From NCBI GenBank assembly GCA_946183925.1, contig CAMHDS010000020.1:1-34067 (forward strand): DNA of 34,067 nucleotides, given 5' to 3'. The translations under genes were made by a program, and so were the position numbers. The stretch comes from an uncultured Fibrobacter sp. GTDB taxonomy: Bacteria; Fibrobacterota; Fibrobacteria; Fibrobacterales; Fibrobacteraceae. The notes under the pieces were generated by a model. That model saw only the letters and a program-made list of their open reading frames with translations. It did no database searches and was not told the DNA's origin. Below, one piece after another: positions 15,201 through 23,416 of this stretch (positions within the stretch are counted from its first letter, which is position 1; each line of letters opens with the position of its first letter).

Positions 15201-15929
15201 GTGAACAAGAAATTTAACATCAGATTTAGTGGGATGATCCTCCGGTTCGTCCTCACTTTGATGTTGGTTTTCGCGGGTCTTTTTTCTTTACGCGCGCAGG
15301 CACCCGAGCGTGATTCCATTTTTTTTGCACGGAATTCTGCTGCGGATTCGGCCTATGTTTCCAATGGATCTGTCAAAAGAACGTATGCTACCGTTAAGAC
15401 CAATCTCCTGTTCGATTTTGCCACCGCACTCAACGTGGAGGTCGAGGTTCCCATCGCCGGCAGGTTCTCCGTGATGGTGGAGGATGTTTTCCCCTGGTGG
15501 AAGATTGGAAACATGTATTGCCTGCAGATGTGGGAGATGGGTGCCGAAGCCCGCTTCTGGTTCAAGTCTTGGGACGTCAACGGTACAGAAAAGATGCGCG
15601 GTTGGTTTATCGGTGCATACGGCATGTCCGCCAAATATGATTTCCAGTACGACAGATCCTTCAACTATCAGGGTGAATACTGGAGCGCTGGTTTGTCGGG
15701 CGGTTATGTGATGCCTATCGGCAAGAAAAAGAACTGGACCTTGGAGTTTAGTATCGCCTTGGGATTCCTTCAGACGGATTATCGGCATTATCAGCCTACG
15801 GACGACTATATTAAGCTTATCCGTGACCCATATAACGTTGGTACAGTCAGTTACTTTGGTCCCACCAAGGCGAAGGTGAGCCTTATCATCCCTCTAAACT
15901 TTGGCAAAAAGGAGGTAAACCATGACTAA
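15201..15929 (+). CDS. DUF3575 outer-membrane protein, first gene of the fimbrial operon
   Basis: A 242-aa protein with a signal peptide ending near LFSLRAQA. The block TVKTNLLFDFATALNVEVEV, followed by RFSVMVEDVFPWWKIGN and GAEARFWF, is the DUF3575 signature. The alternating hydrophobic strands suggest a small beta-barrel or periplasmic beta domain. In Bacteroidales such genes often open fimbrial (type V pilus-like) operons, usually followed by a DUF5119 gene as here. Translation begins at GTG 15201 or at the ATG at 15234 (MILRFVLTLMLVF), which makes a more compact signal peptide. Its 3' end overlaps the next gene by 8 nt and contains that gene's ribosome-binding site. Confidence 0.87.
   Translation: MNKKFNIRFSGMILRFVLTLMLVFAGLFSLRAQAPERDSIFFARNSAADSAYVSNGSVKRTYATVKTNLLFDFATALNVEVEVPIAGRFSVMVEDVFPWWKIGNMYCLQMWEMGAEARFWFKSWDVNGTEKMRGWFIGAYGMSAKYDFQYDRSFNYQGEYWSAGLSGGYVMPIGKKKNWTLEFSIALGFLQTDYRHYQPTDDYIKLIRDPYNVGTVSYFGPTKAKVSLIIPLNFGKKEVNHD
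15909..15915 (+). promoter_or_regulatory. strong Shine-Dalgarno for the DUF5119 gene
   Basis: AAGGAGG lies 6 nt before the ATG at 15922, inside the end of the previous coding region. Strong Shine-Dalgarno sites are unusual in Bacteroidota. It supports this start and translational coupling. Confidence 0.6.
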
Positions 15930-17013
15930 GCGTTATATTCATATCCTCCTTGCCGCACTGGTACTGCTGGTATCGGCTTCTTGTCATCGTCGTCCTCTGG
16001 AGGATCCTTCAGATGTTGTCCGCATCAAGATTGATGTGAATGTGAGAGCTGTCACTAATGTGAATGCCAATATTCGTAGTTCTGTTCATTTGTATGGCTC
16101 CAATACTAGTCTTTGGGATGAGAAACTGGATCAATTGCATCCGGAGCTTATGCGTGTTTTGGTATACGATCCAGACACCGAAAAGCTCCTTGCCCAGAGT
16201 TTTATCTCCAATACGGAATTTGATGCCAATGGTGACAGGGTTTTCTCTGGCGATCTAGGTATTACTTACGGGAATTATAACTTTCTGGTGTACAACTTCG
16301 ATACCCCCACTACACAGGTTACTGCAGAGAACGATGAAAGTGATATCCTTGCTTTTACAACAGAGATTTCCTCCTCCGTCCGTTCCAGGCTGCTTGGTAC
16401 CAAGGCGGATGAGGATTATGCCGGAATCAGCATCCGCTACGAACCCGAGCATCTTCTTGTGGGTAACGAGCGTGACGTCCGTATTTCTCCGCATGACACC
16501 ATGGTCGTTATCCATACGGAGGCCAAAACTGTTATAGATACTTATTATCTTCAGGTTCGTGTAAGAGGCCTGGAATTTGCTTCCACCGCTACCGCTGTCA
16601 TATCCGGCCTTTCGCCGTCCAACCATATCGGTTTTAATGAGCGTACGGTGGATCCTTCGGCTGCTGTGGCATTTGAATTGAAGAAAGGACAGGACACATC
16701 ATTGGACGGGGAGAATAAAGATATACTTTGTGCGGTGTTCAACACCTTTGGCAAGATAGGTAATATTACCTCCGATTTGTTCGTAACCTTTAACGTGTTC
16801 GACACCGCGGGCAACCTTTTGCAATACAGGGCTAACCTGGACAATGTGTTTGAGTCCGAGTTGGCGAAGAAATATAACTGGCTTATTTTGGATGATTCCG
16901 TTCTGGTCATCGATATTCCGGACCCGGGACAAGGTCCTACGCAGACCAGCGGCAGCGGCTTCCAGCCGCAGGTGGACGATTGGGACGAAGAAACGGGAGA
17001 AATTGTACTTTAA
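15922..17013 (+). CDS. DUF5119-type fimbrial lipoprotein (possible anchor)
   Basis: A 363-aa lipoprotein with lipobox VLLVSASC (Cys near residue 21) and a beta-rich body: RIKIDVNVRAV, then LMRVLVYDPDTEKL and GNYNFLVYNFDT. That pattern, together with its place after a DUF3575 gene, fits the DUF5119 family. These are FimB/Mfa2-like proteins thought to anchor or terminate the fimbria at the outer membrane. It begins inside the previous gene with a good Shine-Dalgarno and ends 3 nt before the first fimbrillin. A Pro/Gly/Gln-rich C-terminal tail (PDPGQGPTQTSGSGFQPQ) ends the protein. The anchor role is inferred from position. Confidence 0.78.
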   Translation: MTKRYIHILLAALVLLVSASCHRRPLEDPSDVVRIKIDVNVRAVTNVNANIRSSVHLYGSNTSLWDEKLDQLHPELMRVLVYDPDTEKLLAQSFISNTEFDANGDRVFSGDLGITYGNYNFLVYNFDTPTTQVTAENDESDILAFTTEISSSVRSRLLGTKADEDYAGISIRYEPEHLLVGNERDVRISPHDTMVVIHTEAKTVIDTYYLQVRVRGLEFASTATAVISGLSPSNHIGFNERTVDPSAAVAFELKKGQDTSLDGENKDILCAVFNTFGKIGNITSDLFVTFNVFDTAGNLLQYRANLDNVFESELAKKYNWLILDDSVLVIDIPDPGQGPTQTSGSGFQPQVDDWDEETGEIVL

Positions 17014-17016
17014 CAG

Positions 17017-18075
17017 ATGAAGGCTTATAGAAGCATATTCGGCATTCTTGTTTTGGTGGCCCTGGCGGGTTGTACCAAAATAGAATTTGCCCCCGCTCCG
17101 GAGAAGGAAATCACTTTCTCCGTGGCGGAATATGCTTCGGCACAGACCAAGGCTTCGGCTAGCCTGGAGTCTCAGGGGATAGAATCCTTCAAGTCCAAGG
17201 GCTTTTTGCACGCTATCGGAGTGGAAGGAGTTCAGGACTTCTTCGGTGCCAGCGGCGAAATCATCTCCCGGCAGGAAAGCGTTTGGGCTCCCAGCCACCC
17301 TTACTATTGGCCGAAGTCGGAATTCAGCTACGTGAATTTCGTTTCCTGGTACGATTATCTGGGCACCCCCAGCAATGTTAGCGAGGAAAGACTGGAGTGG
17401 AACAACCGCACCATCTCCCACAACGATAACATTATGTATGCCGACGAGGCCTGGCGTTACAACGATAATCCTACCAATGTCTCCCAGTATACCGGTGACG
17501 CCATTACCAAGGGCGTTCCGGCCATCTTCCATCACGCTCTGGCTCGGGTAAAATTCCAGGCCCGTTTAAGCGAGGCTTCGGAAGGGGACGTTTCCTGGAC
17601 GGCAACGATCAGTAACTTCAAGGTGGAGAATGTGCATAAGACAGGTTCTATCAGTTTCCGTAATTCAGACCCTGGAACCTCCTTTACAACTAAGCCTTGG
17701 ACTAATGCTTCTTGGATTCCTACCGAAGCTGTGGACACCCTGTCCCGTCCCGCTAATATTACGCTGGATGGAAACACCAAGGTCCTTATGAACTCCCGCT
17801 CGGTATTGCCGCAGTCCACTTTCGGAATGTTGCTCACCTTTGATTACACAATTATCACAACATACAACATCGCGGGTAACACACTTACCGAGGTAAGAGA
17901 GAACGCTACAGCCTCAGTTAACCTGTACAGCGACTTCAAGATTTACAACTGGGATATGAATACCTCCATTACTTACACCCTGGTATTCGACCCCAAGACC
18001 AATAAGATAACGTTTGATCCTGTCCTTACGGAAGATTGGAACACAGACCTTAATAATGCCACTTATATTGAATAA
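17017..18075 (+). CDS. fimbrillin-family lipoprotein 1
   Basis: A 352-aa lipoprotein with lipobox LVALAGC (Cys near 19). Family blocks: QTKAS after the leader, VWAPSHPYYWPKSEFSYVNF, ADEAWRYN, GVPAIFHHALARVKFQA and the C-terminal ITYTLVFDPKTNKITFDPVL. These are FimA/Mfa1-type pilin features: an N-terminal domain processed after export and a C-terminal strand region used in subunit joining. It is most similar to the next gene downstream (both have FKSKGFLHAxGV-type and FFxxxGExIS segments). It sits 3 nt after the DUF5119 gene. Confidence 0.85.
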   Translation: MKAYRSIFGILVLVALAGCTKIEFAPAPEKEITFSVAEYASAQTKASASLESQGIESFKSKGFLHAIGVEGVQDFFGASGEIISRQESVWAPSHPYYWPKSEFSYVNFVSWYDYLGTPSNVSEERLEWNNRTISHNDNIMYADEAWRYNDNPTNVSQYTGDAITKGVPAIFHHALARVKFQARLSEASEGDVSWTATISNFKVENVHKTGSISFRNSDPGTSFTTKPWTNASWIPTEAVDTLSRPANITLDGNTKVLMNSRSVLPQSTFGMLLTFDYTIITTYNIAGNTLTEVRENATASVNLYSDFKIYNWDMNTSITYTLVFDPKTNKITFDPVLTEDWNTDLNNATYIE

Positions 18076-18100
18076 AGATGAAATAAATAACAATTGCATT

Positions 18101-19363
18101 ATGAAAAAGTATATGATTCTCGCAGCTGCCGCCGTTGTAGCAATGGCCGCCTGCACCAAAGTTGAAATCAGCGATGATTCCCCTGCCCAGAAGGTTACCT
18201 TCCAGGCCGCTGGCTACAGCGCCCAGACTAAGGCCGGTACCAATGTCTCTGTTTTTGGAGATTTCAAGGCCTTCAAGAGTCGTGCTTTCCTTCACGCAGA
18301 AGGTGTCGACCTTAATGCCGATTACACCCTGAAGACCGATTCCTATCAGGAATTCTTCACTTCTGCCGGCGAGACTATCAGTCCGTATAATTCCAGCAAT
18401 GCTATTATTACGAATCCCACCACGGAGACGAATGACGTCGCATATTGGGCTCCTTCCCACGAGTACTACTGGCCCAAGTCTGTCCACAGCTTCGTAAACT
18501 TTGTTGGTTGGTATGGCACGGACGGTAACAATGAAGTCAATCCCACTGTGGCATATGCATACGATGCAACCGCTTGGACTGCTACAATGACCTGGAACTA
18601 TTCTAACGCCACCGTAGGCGCAGCCGGGGCCAACCTTCTTTATGCCGATATGGCCTGGCGTTACCAGGGCAATCCCGCTGCCAACTATGGTTTGAATGGC
18701 TTGTCTTCCGGTTACAACAAGGGTGTTCCCATGATTTTCCGTCATGCACTTGCCCAAATCAATGTTAAGGCATATGCCCTCGCGGCCACAGCTGAATCCG
18801 GTGAACCCGCCAATACTGCACTTACCGCTTCTGAAAACACGGTTACTGATGGGAATGCCACTTGGACTATCAAACTTACCAATGTGAAGATTACCCCTGT
18901 TATCACTTCTGGTAAACTTGTACTCACGAATGCCGACCCGGGCACAAACAAAACTCAGGAATGGACCGGCATTTGGGCTCTTGCCGATGGCGCAAGCGCC
19001 GGAGACCTTGCTCTTCCTGGAGGAACGGAAGTGCCCATTAATCAGGTAGCCAAACCTGCCGCAACCGGCACCGACGGAGATGTGATTGCCAAGACCTGCG
19101 TAGTTCCTCAGGATCTCAACAGCAGTGTGGTTTTGAGCTTCAACCTGGACATCACAACCACTTATACCAGTCCTGCGGCCACTCATCATGAGATCATTCC
19201 CATCTCTATCAAGCTTAACGATGACCTGGGAACTCCTAAGTGGGAACTGAATACAAAGTACACCTACTATCTCCAGATTAATCCTTCCCAGAAGCGCGTC
19301 CGCTTCGATCCTGTTCTTGCTGTTGACTGGACGGAAGGCACCACTACTGAGGTTATTAAATAA
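18101..19363 (+). CDS. fimbrillin-family lipoprotein 2
   Basis: A 420-aa lipoprotein; the ATG at 18101 begins MKKYMILAAAAVVAMAACTK, with a lipobox at VAMAAC. It shares WAPSHEYYWPKSVHSFVNFVG, ADMAWRY, GVPMIFRHALAQINVKA and the C-terminal YTYYLQINPSQKRVRFDP with its neighbours. I preferred 18101 to in-frame codons upstream because the block GCATTATGAAAAAGTAT around it recurs at the paralogues' starts. The gene is 25 nt downstream of fimbrillin 1 and is followed by a hairpin. It is long and rich in Thr, Ala and Asn, as surface pilins often are. Confidence 0.87.
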   Translation: MKKYMILAAAAVVAMAACTKVEISDDSPAQKVTFQAAGYSAQTKAGTNVSVFGDFKAFKSRAFLHAEGVDLNADYTLKTDSYQEFFTSAGETISPYNSSNAIITNPTTETNDVAYWAPSHEYYWPKSVHSFVNFVGWYGTDGNNEVNPTVAYAYDATAWTATMTWNYSNATVGAAGANLLYADMAWRYQGNPAANYGLNGLSSGYNKGVPMIFRHALAQINVKAYALAATAESGEPANTALTASENTVTDGNATWTIKLTNVKITPVITSGKLVLTNADPGTNKTQEWTGIWALADGASAGDLALPGGTEVPINQVAKPAATGTDGDVIAKTCVVPQDLNSSVVLSFNLDITTTYTSPAATHHEIIPISIKLNDDLGTPKWELNTKYTYYLQINPSQKRVRFDPVLAVDWTEGTTTEVIK

Positions 19364-19374
19364 TCCCCTATTCG

Positions 19375-19402
19375 CTCCAGGGCGGGTGAAACCACCCCGG
19401 AG
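19375..19402 (+). promoter_or_regulatory. intercistronic hairpin 1
   Basis: CTCC and GGAG at the ends close a GC-rich, slightly bulged stem around GGGTG-AAAC-CACCC. It lies just after the stop of fimbrillin 2. No T run follows, so it looks like an mRNA processing or stabilising structure, not a full terminator. Confidence 0.6.
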
Positions 19403-19452
19403 TGCCAAGAAACAAACTGAAATAACAATAAAAAAATAACAGTTAACGCATT

Positions 19453-20808
19453 ATGAAAAAGTATTTCATTTTCGCAGTTGCCGCCGTTGTTGCAATGGCC
19501 GCCTGCACCAAGACCGAGATCGACGAAACCGTCGTTCCCGAAAAGAAGATTGGCTTCGAGGTAGCCAACTATGCCCGGCAGACCAAAGCCAATATCTCGC
19601 TCGCTAACGAGGAGAAGATTTATCAGTTCCACACCTATGCTTATCAGTTCCCTAAACTGGGCAATCCGGTGGACTTTATGAATGTGGATATTTTCCCTTG
19701 GAATGTTGCTGGAAGCACCAGAACTCAGATTACTGCGGCAAATGACGAGTCCTACGTTATCTCCGAATGGGCCCCTGCAGAGGACTATTTCTGGCCTAAG
19801 ACCGGTTACATCAACTTCTACTCCTATGCTGCCAACGATACTTCCCTGAATCCTACGGAGTCCGTTGATGGTACGAAGAAGGCGGTTACCCTTACCTACA
19901 CCGACAAGGTTATCGATGCAAATGCCAACATACTGGTCGCTGATGCTGCCCTGCGTTATAGCAACAGCAACTCTCAGACCTACAATGTGGATGATAGCGA
20001 GACTTCCGGCCACGTGACCAAAGGCGTTCCCACCCTCTTCCATCACCAACTGGCCAAGGTCAAATTCGATGTAAGAGCCCGCACTACCGAAGCCAAGAAG
20101 AGCGAGAACACCATTTGGAAGATTCAGGTTCTGGGTACTTATGGTACAGGAGCCGATGAAATCAAATCTACCATTAAGCCCATCAACAAGGGTTCTTTGG
20201 TTCTTACTAACACCGACGCTCTTGCTGCTGATGCCGCTGCGCAGACTCAGGCCTGGACCCTCAGCTATACTGATGCTACTGATGTCAGCGGTTGGCGCCC
20301 GTCAACGGTTGCAACCGATAAGGAAGAGATTGTATTCCTTTCCACCGCGGATATTGCATCGGCCCCTGAGGTGCTTACCATTCCGGTTGGCAAGATTGAA
20401 TCTGTTGATGCTTCCAACAAAGCCTATGATCCTGTAGAGATCCTGGCTCTTCGTTCTGTGATGCCCCAGCTCACCGCCAATGTGGCTTTCACTTTGGTTT
20501 ACAAGGTTCAGGCTCTCCACGGAACCACCGTGTTTATGGAGGAAATCCGTACCGTTGGCATTGACGCCGCAGCTGCCCTTGGCTCTATCAGACTTGGCAA
20601 TGCCTCCGGTGAGAGTCCGGCTCCCAATACCGTAGCTTCTTGGCTGGCCAATAAGAAGATTACCTACCACATCATCATCGACCCTATTTCCGAGAAAGTT
20701 ACCTTCGATCCTGCTGTTGAGGATTTCGATCCCATTGATGCAGACGGTGCTGCCCACAGTGACACCGAGAACGACGATCCTAACGTCAACGAAGGCGGCA
20801 TTATCTAG
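19453..20808 (+). CDS. fimbrillin-family lipoprotein 3
   Basis: A 451-aa lipoprotein with lipobox VAMAAC and a leader almost the same as fimbrillin 2 at both DNA and protein level. Family blocks: RQTKANISL, EWAPAEDYFWPKTGYINFYSY, ADAALRYS, GVPTLFHHQLAKVKFDV and the C-terminal ITYHIIIDPISEKVTFDPAV. It has an acidic C-terminal extension (SDTENDDPNVNEGG) not seen in the others. The start lies 89 nt after the previous stop, beyond hairpin 1, within the conserved GCATTATGAAAAAGTAT block. Confidence 0.88.
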   Translation: MKKYFIFAVAAVVAMAACTKTEIDETVVPEKKIGFEVANYARQTKANISLANEEKIYQFHTYAYQFPKLGNPVDFMNVDIFPWNVAGSTRTQITAANDESYVISEWAPAEDYFWPKTGYINFYSYAANDTSLNPTESVDGTKKAVTLTYTDKVIDANANILVADAALRYSNSNSQTYNVDDSETSGHVTKGVPTLFHHQLAKVKFDVRARTTEAKKSENTIWKIQVLGTYGTGADEIKSTIKPINKGSLVLTNTDALAADAAAQTQAWTLSYTDATDVSGWRPSTVATDKEEIVFLSTADIASAPEVLTIPVGKIESVDASNKAYDPVEILALRSVMPQLTANVAFTLVYKVQALHGTTVFMEEIRTVGIDAAAALGSIRLGNASGESPAPNTVASWLANKKITYHIIIDPISEKVTFDPAVEDFDPIDADGAAHSDTENDDPNVNEGGII

Positions 20809-20820
20809 TCCTTATATCGG

Positions 20821-20846
20821 CCCACGGTGCCTGACCGTACCGTGGG
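20821..20846 (+). promoter_or_regulatory. intercistronic hairpin 2
   Basis: CCCACGGT (20821-20828) pairs perfectly with ACCGTGGG (20839-20846) around a 10-nt loop GCCTGACCGT. No T run follows. It occupies most of the 62-nt gap between fimbrillins 3 and 4. Confidence 0.65.
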
Positions 20847-20870
20847 TTGCCAAATAGTTATTAATGCATT

Positions 20871-22091
20871 ATGAAAAAGTATTTGATTATTGCTTTGGCA
20901 GCCATTGTGACAATGGCTTGCACCAGGGTCGAGACTGTTGATACAACTCCCGATACCCCCATCCGATTTGCTGTGGTGAATCACCTGCAGCAACAGCAGA
21001 CCAAGGCTACCACCGGCCTTGCTTATCCTACCTCCGTTCCTTTCGGCACCTTTGCCTGGTGGACCGAAGGAAACTGGGCGGATGCCACAAACCCCAAGGA
21101 CTACGTGTTCATGGACAATGAGCAGGTTTCTTACCAGGCAACGCCCAAAGTCTGGGCTCCTTCCCAGACCTATTACTGGACCAAAACCGGTAAGCTCACC
21201 TTCGCATCCTACTCCCCCTATACAGACGGTACCGACAAAGGTTTCTCCGCTGTCCCTGTGTATGATGTAGCGAAAGGCTTCCTTTTTAACAACTATACCG
21301 TTGTTAACACTACTGACGTAGACCTTATGTACGCCAACCTGGCGGCCGATTGTACCCAGAACTCTAATGGCAGTGGAAGTATGGTGTATGACGGAACTAC
21401 CGGTGAAAATGGTACCGACCATGGCTATTCCGGTGTCCCCACCATCTTCAACCACGCCCTTTGTCAGCTTGGTTTCGAATTCCGCTCTCTGGGCAACTTG
21501 AACCCCAATGTGGACAAGATTATCATTGAGCTTACCAAGGTTGAGATTGCAAACATTGACAAAACCGGTTCCTTTACCCAAATCCCTGCGGTAACCACGC
21601 CCGCTACCCCCCGCTGGGCCACAAACCATACTGCTACCGCCGTTACCTCATACGATTTTAGCCCCTCCGCCGCCATCTCCATGGAGGTGAAGCCCGACAA
21701 CACCGAGAACAGGGCTAGTGTTACTTACACGTCCACCGGCGTTTCCAGGATTCTTCTTCCTCAGATTCTTCAGGACGATGATGATCTTACTGATGCTACG
21801 GTTGATCCTATTGCAACAACCACGGATCAGAAGTTGGTTCTTACCTATAATATCAAGAGCCATTACAAAAATACCGCGGCGGATGTATTTGCCGTCGAGA
21901 ATGATGTAAAGACCACCGTGCGCCTTTACAAGGGTAACATTGCCGAGTGGAAGGAAAACCAGAACATTACCTACCGGATTACCATCAACCCGTACTCTTC
22001 GGACACCATCACATTCGATCCTGCAGTGATTGACTGGACCGATGTGAATTCCAATGACATTGTTGTTACCCCCGACGCACCGGCCAACTAG
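20871..22091 (+). CDS. fimbrillin-family lipoprotein 4
   Basis: A 406-aa lipoprotein with lipobox IVTMAC (MKKYLIIALAAIVTMACTR). Family blocks: QQTKATTG, VWAPSQTYYWTKTGKLTFASY, GVPTIFNHALCQLGFEF and the C-terminal ITYRITINPYSSDTITFDPA. The WTK in place of WPK is a small departure from the usual motif. The start codon sits in the conserved GCATTATGAAAAAGTAT block. It is followed by a 127-nt gap with hairpin 3. Confidence 0.88.
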   Translation: MKKYLIIALAAIVTMACTRVETVDTTPDTPIRFAVVNHLQQQQTKATTGLAYPTSVPFGTFAWWTEGNWADATNPKDYVFMDNEQVSYQATPKVWAPSQTYYWTKTGKLTFASYSPYTDGTDKGFSAVPVYDVAKGFLFNNYTVVNTTDVDLMYANLAADCTQNSNGSGSMVYDGTTGENGTDHGYSGVPTIFNHALCQLGFEFRSLGNLNPNVDKIIIELTKVEIANIDKTGSFTQIPAVTTPATPRWATNHTATAVTSYDFSPSAAISMEVKPDNTENRASVTYTSTGVSRILLPQILQDDDDLTDATVDPIATTTDQKLVLTYNIKSHYKNTAADVFAVENDVKTTVRLYKGNIAEWKENQNITYRITINPYSSDTITFDPAVIDWTDVNSNDIVVTPDAPAN

Positions 22092-22133
22092 TTTAACAGA
22101 AAGATATTATTTAATACTTCATAATGCATATTT

Positions 22134-22164
22134 GGCTTTGGGTGGTTGATTACCACCCTTGGCC
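22134..22164 (+). promoter_or_regulatory. intercistronic hairpin 3
   Basis: GGGTGGT (22140-22146) pairs with ACCACCC (22152-22158) around TGATT. An outer GGC/GCC pair extends it across an internal loop. No T run follows. Confidence 0.6.
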
Positions 22165-22218
22165 GCCAAAATTGAAATTACAAATAAAATGATTAACTTT
22201 AGCTCATTAATGCATTCT

Positions 22219-23355
22219 ATGAAAAAGTTTTTCTTCATCGCAGTAGCTGCTATGGCCATGGCAGCCTGCGCCAAGACAGAAGTGAAAACTCCTGACACCC
22301 TGATTGCTTTCAAACCCTTCAGTCAGGTGAACACCAAGGTGACAGGTACCGTTTTCCCCACCACGGAAACCTTCGGTACTTATGCCTGGACTGCAGGTAC
22401 CACCGGAGCATTCTTCATTGAGAACAAGGAAGTATCCTTTGCCAATGGAGTATGGACTACGGCTACTCCTTACTACTGGCCCAAAGGTCAGAGCGTAGAT
22501 TTCTTCAGCTATTATCCCTTCAATCCTGCCGGAAATGTGCCTCAGGTACAGGACAACAAACTTACTTACAGCGACATTGATTTCTCTACCACCCAGGTGG
22601 ATCTGATGTATGCCGACAAAGCCGTGGCTTACACCGATAATGCCGACCAGGTTGAAGACGGCCAGAATGCCTATGAAGGTGTTCCTACCATCTTCCGTCA
22701 CGCCGCTTCCAAAGTTAAGGTTAACGTCATCCTTGGTGAGAACGAGAAGACCGAGGCCGACGGCACTGTTACCAAATGGGAAGTTACCCTTAAGAGTGTT
22801 ATCCTTTCCGGTATTTATTACAAGGGTGACTGCGTCTTGAATCTTGCCACTTCACCTGCTTCCGGTCTCGTGTCCTGGACCAAGCCTCAGGATGCTGCTG
22901 GCAATTATGTTTGGACTGCCAACACCTCTCTTACCAATGACGTGAACAACAGCCTCTACACCGATGTCCAGGTTCGCCATCTGGTAAAGAACGAGGGCGT
23001 GACTGTGATTGGCGCCAGCCTGGGTGCTAATCAGTACGATGGTATTTATATGCTTCCTCAGACTCTTGTGGCCGGTCAGCAGAAGATTAACTTTGTCTTT
23101 GATGTGGTTACCTATCGCAAGGCTCCGGGCGCAACTGATTTTGTTCAGGCCCTCACCCAGAATGATGTGGCCCTTTCGGCCAACCTGCTCATCGACACCG
23201 GCACCCCTGCCACTTCCGTGTTCGCTTGGCAGATGAACCAGAGCATTGTGTACAACATCACCATCGGCCCTGCCGGCAAGCAGATTACCTTCGACCCGGC
23301 TATTGACAACTGGGAGAACAAGACCTACGCTACCAATATCGAACTGGAAATCTAG
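22219..23355 (+). CDS. fimbrillin-family lipoprotein 5
   Basis: A 378-aa lipoprotein, start chosen at ATG 22219 (MKKFFFIAVAAMAMAACAK, lipobox MAMAAC) to match the paralogues. In-frame starts at 22210 and 22159 are possible but would lengthen the leader. Family blocks: NTKVTG, TPYYWPKGQSVDFFSYYPF, ADKAVAYT, GVPTIFRHAASKVKVNV and the C-terminal IVYNITIGPAGKQITFDPAI. It is the last member of the uniform five-gene array. Confidence 0.86.
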   Translation: MKKFFFIAVAAMAMAACAKTEVKTPDTLIAFKPFSQVNTKVTGTVFPTTETFGTYAWTAGTTGAFFIENKEVSFANGVWTTATPYYWPKGQSVDFFSYYPFNPAGNVPQVQDNKLTYSDIDFSTTQVDLMYADKAVAYTDNADQVEDGQNAYEGVPTIFRHAASKVKVNVILGENEKTEADGTVTKWEVTLKSVILSGIYYKGDCVLNLATSPASGLVSWTKPQDAAGNYVWTANTSLTNDVNNSLYTDVQVRHLVKNEGVTVIGASLGANQYDGIYMLPQTLVAGQQKINFVFDVVTYRKAPGATDFVQALTQNDVALSANLLIDTGTPATSVFAWQMNQSIVYNITIGPAGKQITFDPAIDNWENKTYATNIELEI

Positions 23356-23371
23356 TTTGATTCCTTTAGGT

Positions 23372-23395
23372 CCGGGGCGGCTGACCCTGCCCCGG
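23372..23395 (+). promoter_or_regulatory. intercistronic hairpin 4
   Basis: CCGGGGC (23372-23378) pairs perfectly with GCCCCGG (23389-23395) around GGCTGACCCT. The loop resembles that of hairpin 2 (GCCTGACCGT). No T run follows. Confidence 0.65.
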
Positions 23396-23416
23396 GTCTC
23401 CAATTTGAAATATAAT

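Noticed and set aside
18050..19408. 452-codon antisense frame opposite fimbrillin 2, and similar ones opposite the other pilins
   Set aside because: These arise from the codon bias of the pilin genes. They lack leaders, domains and promoters.
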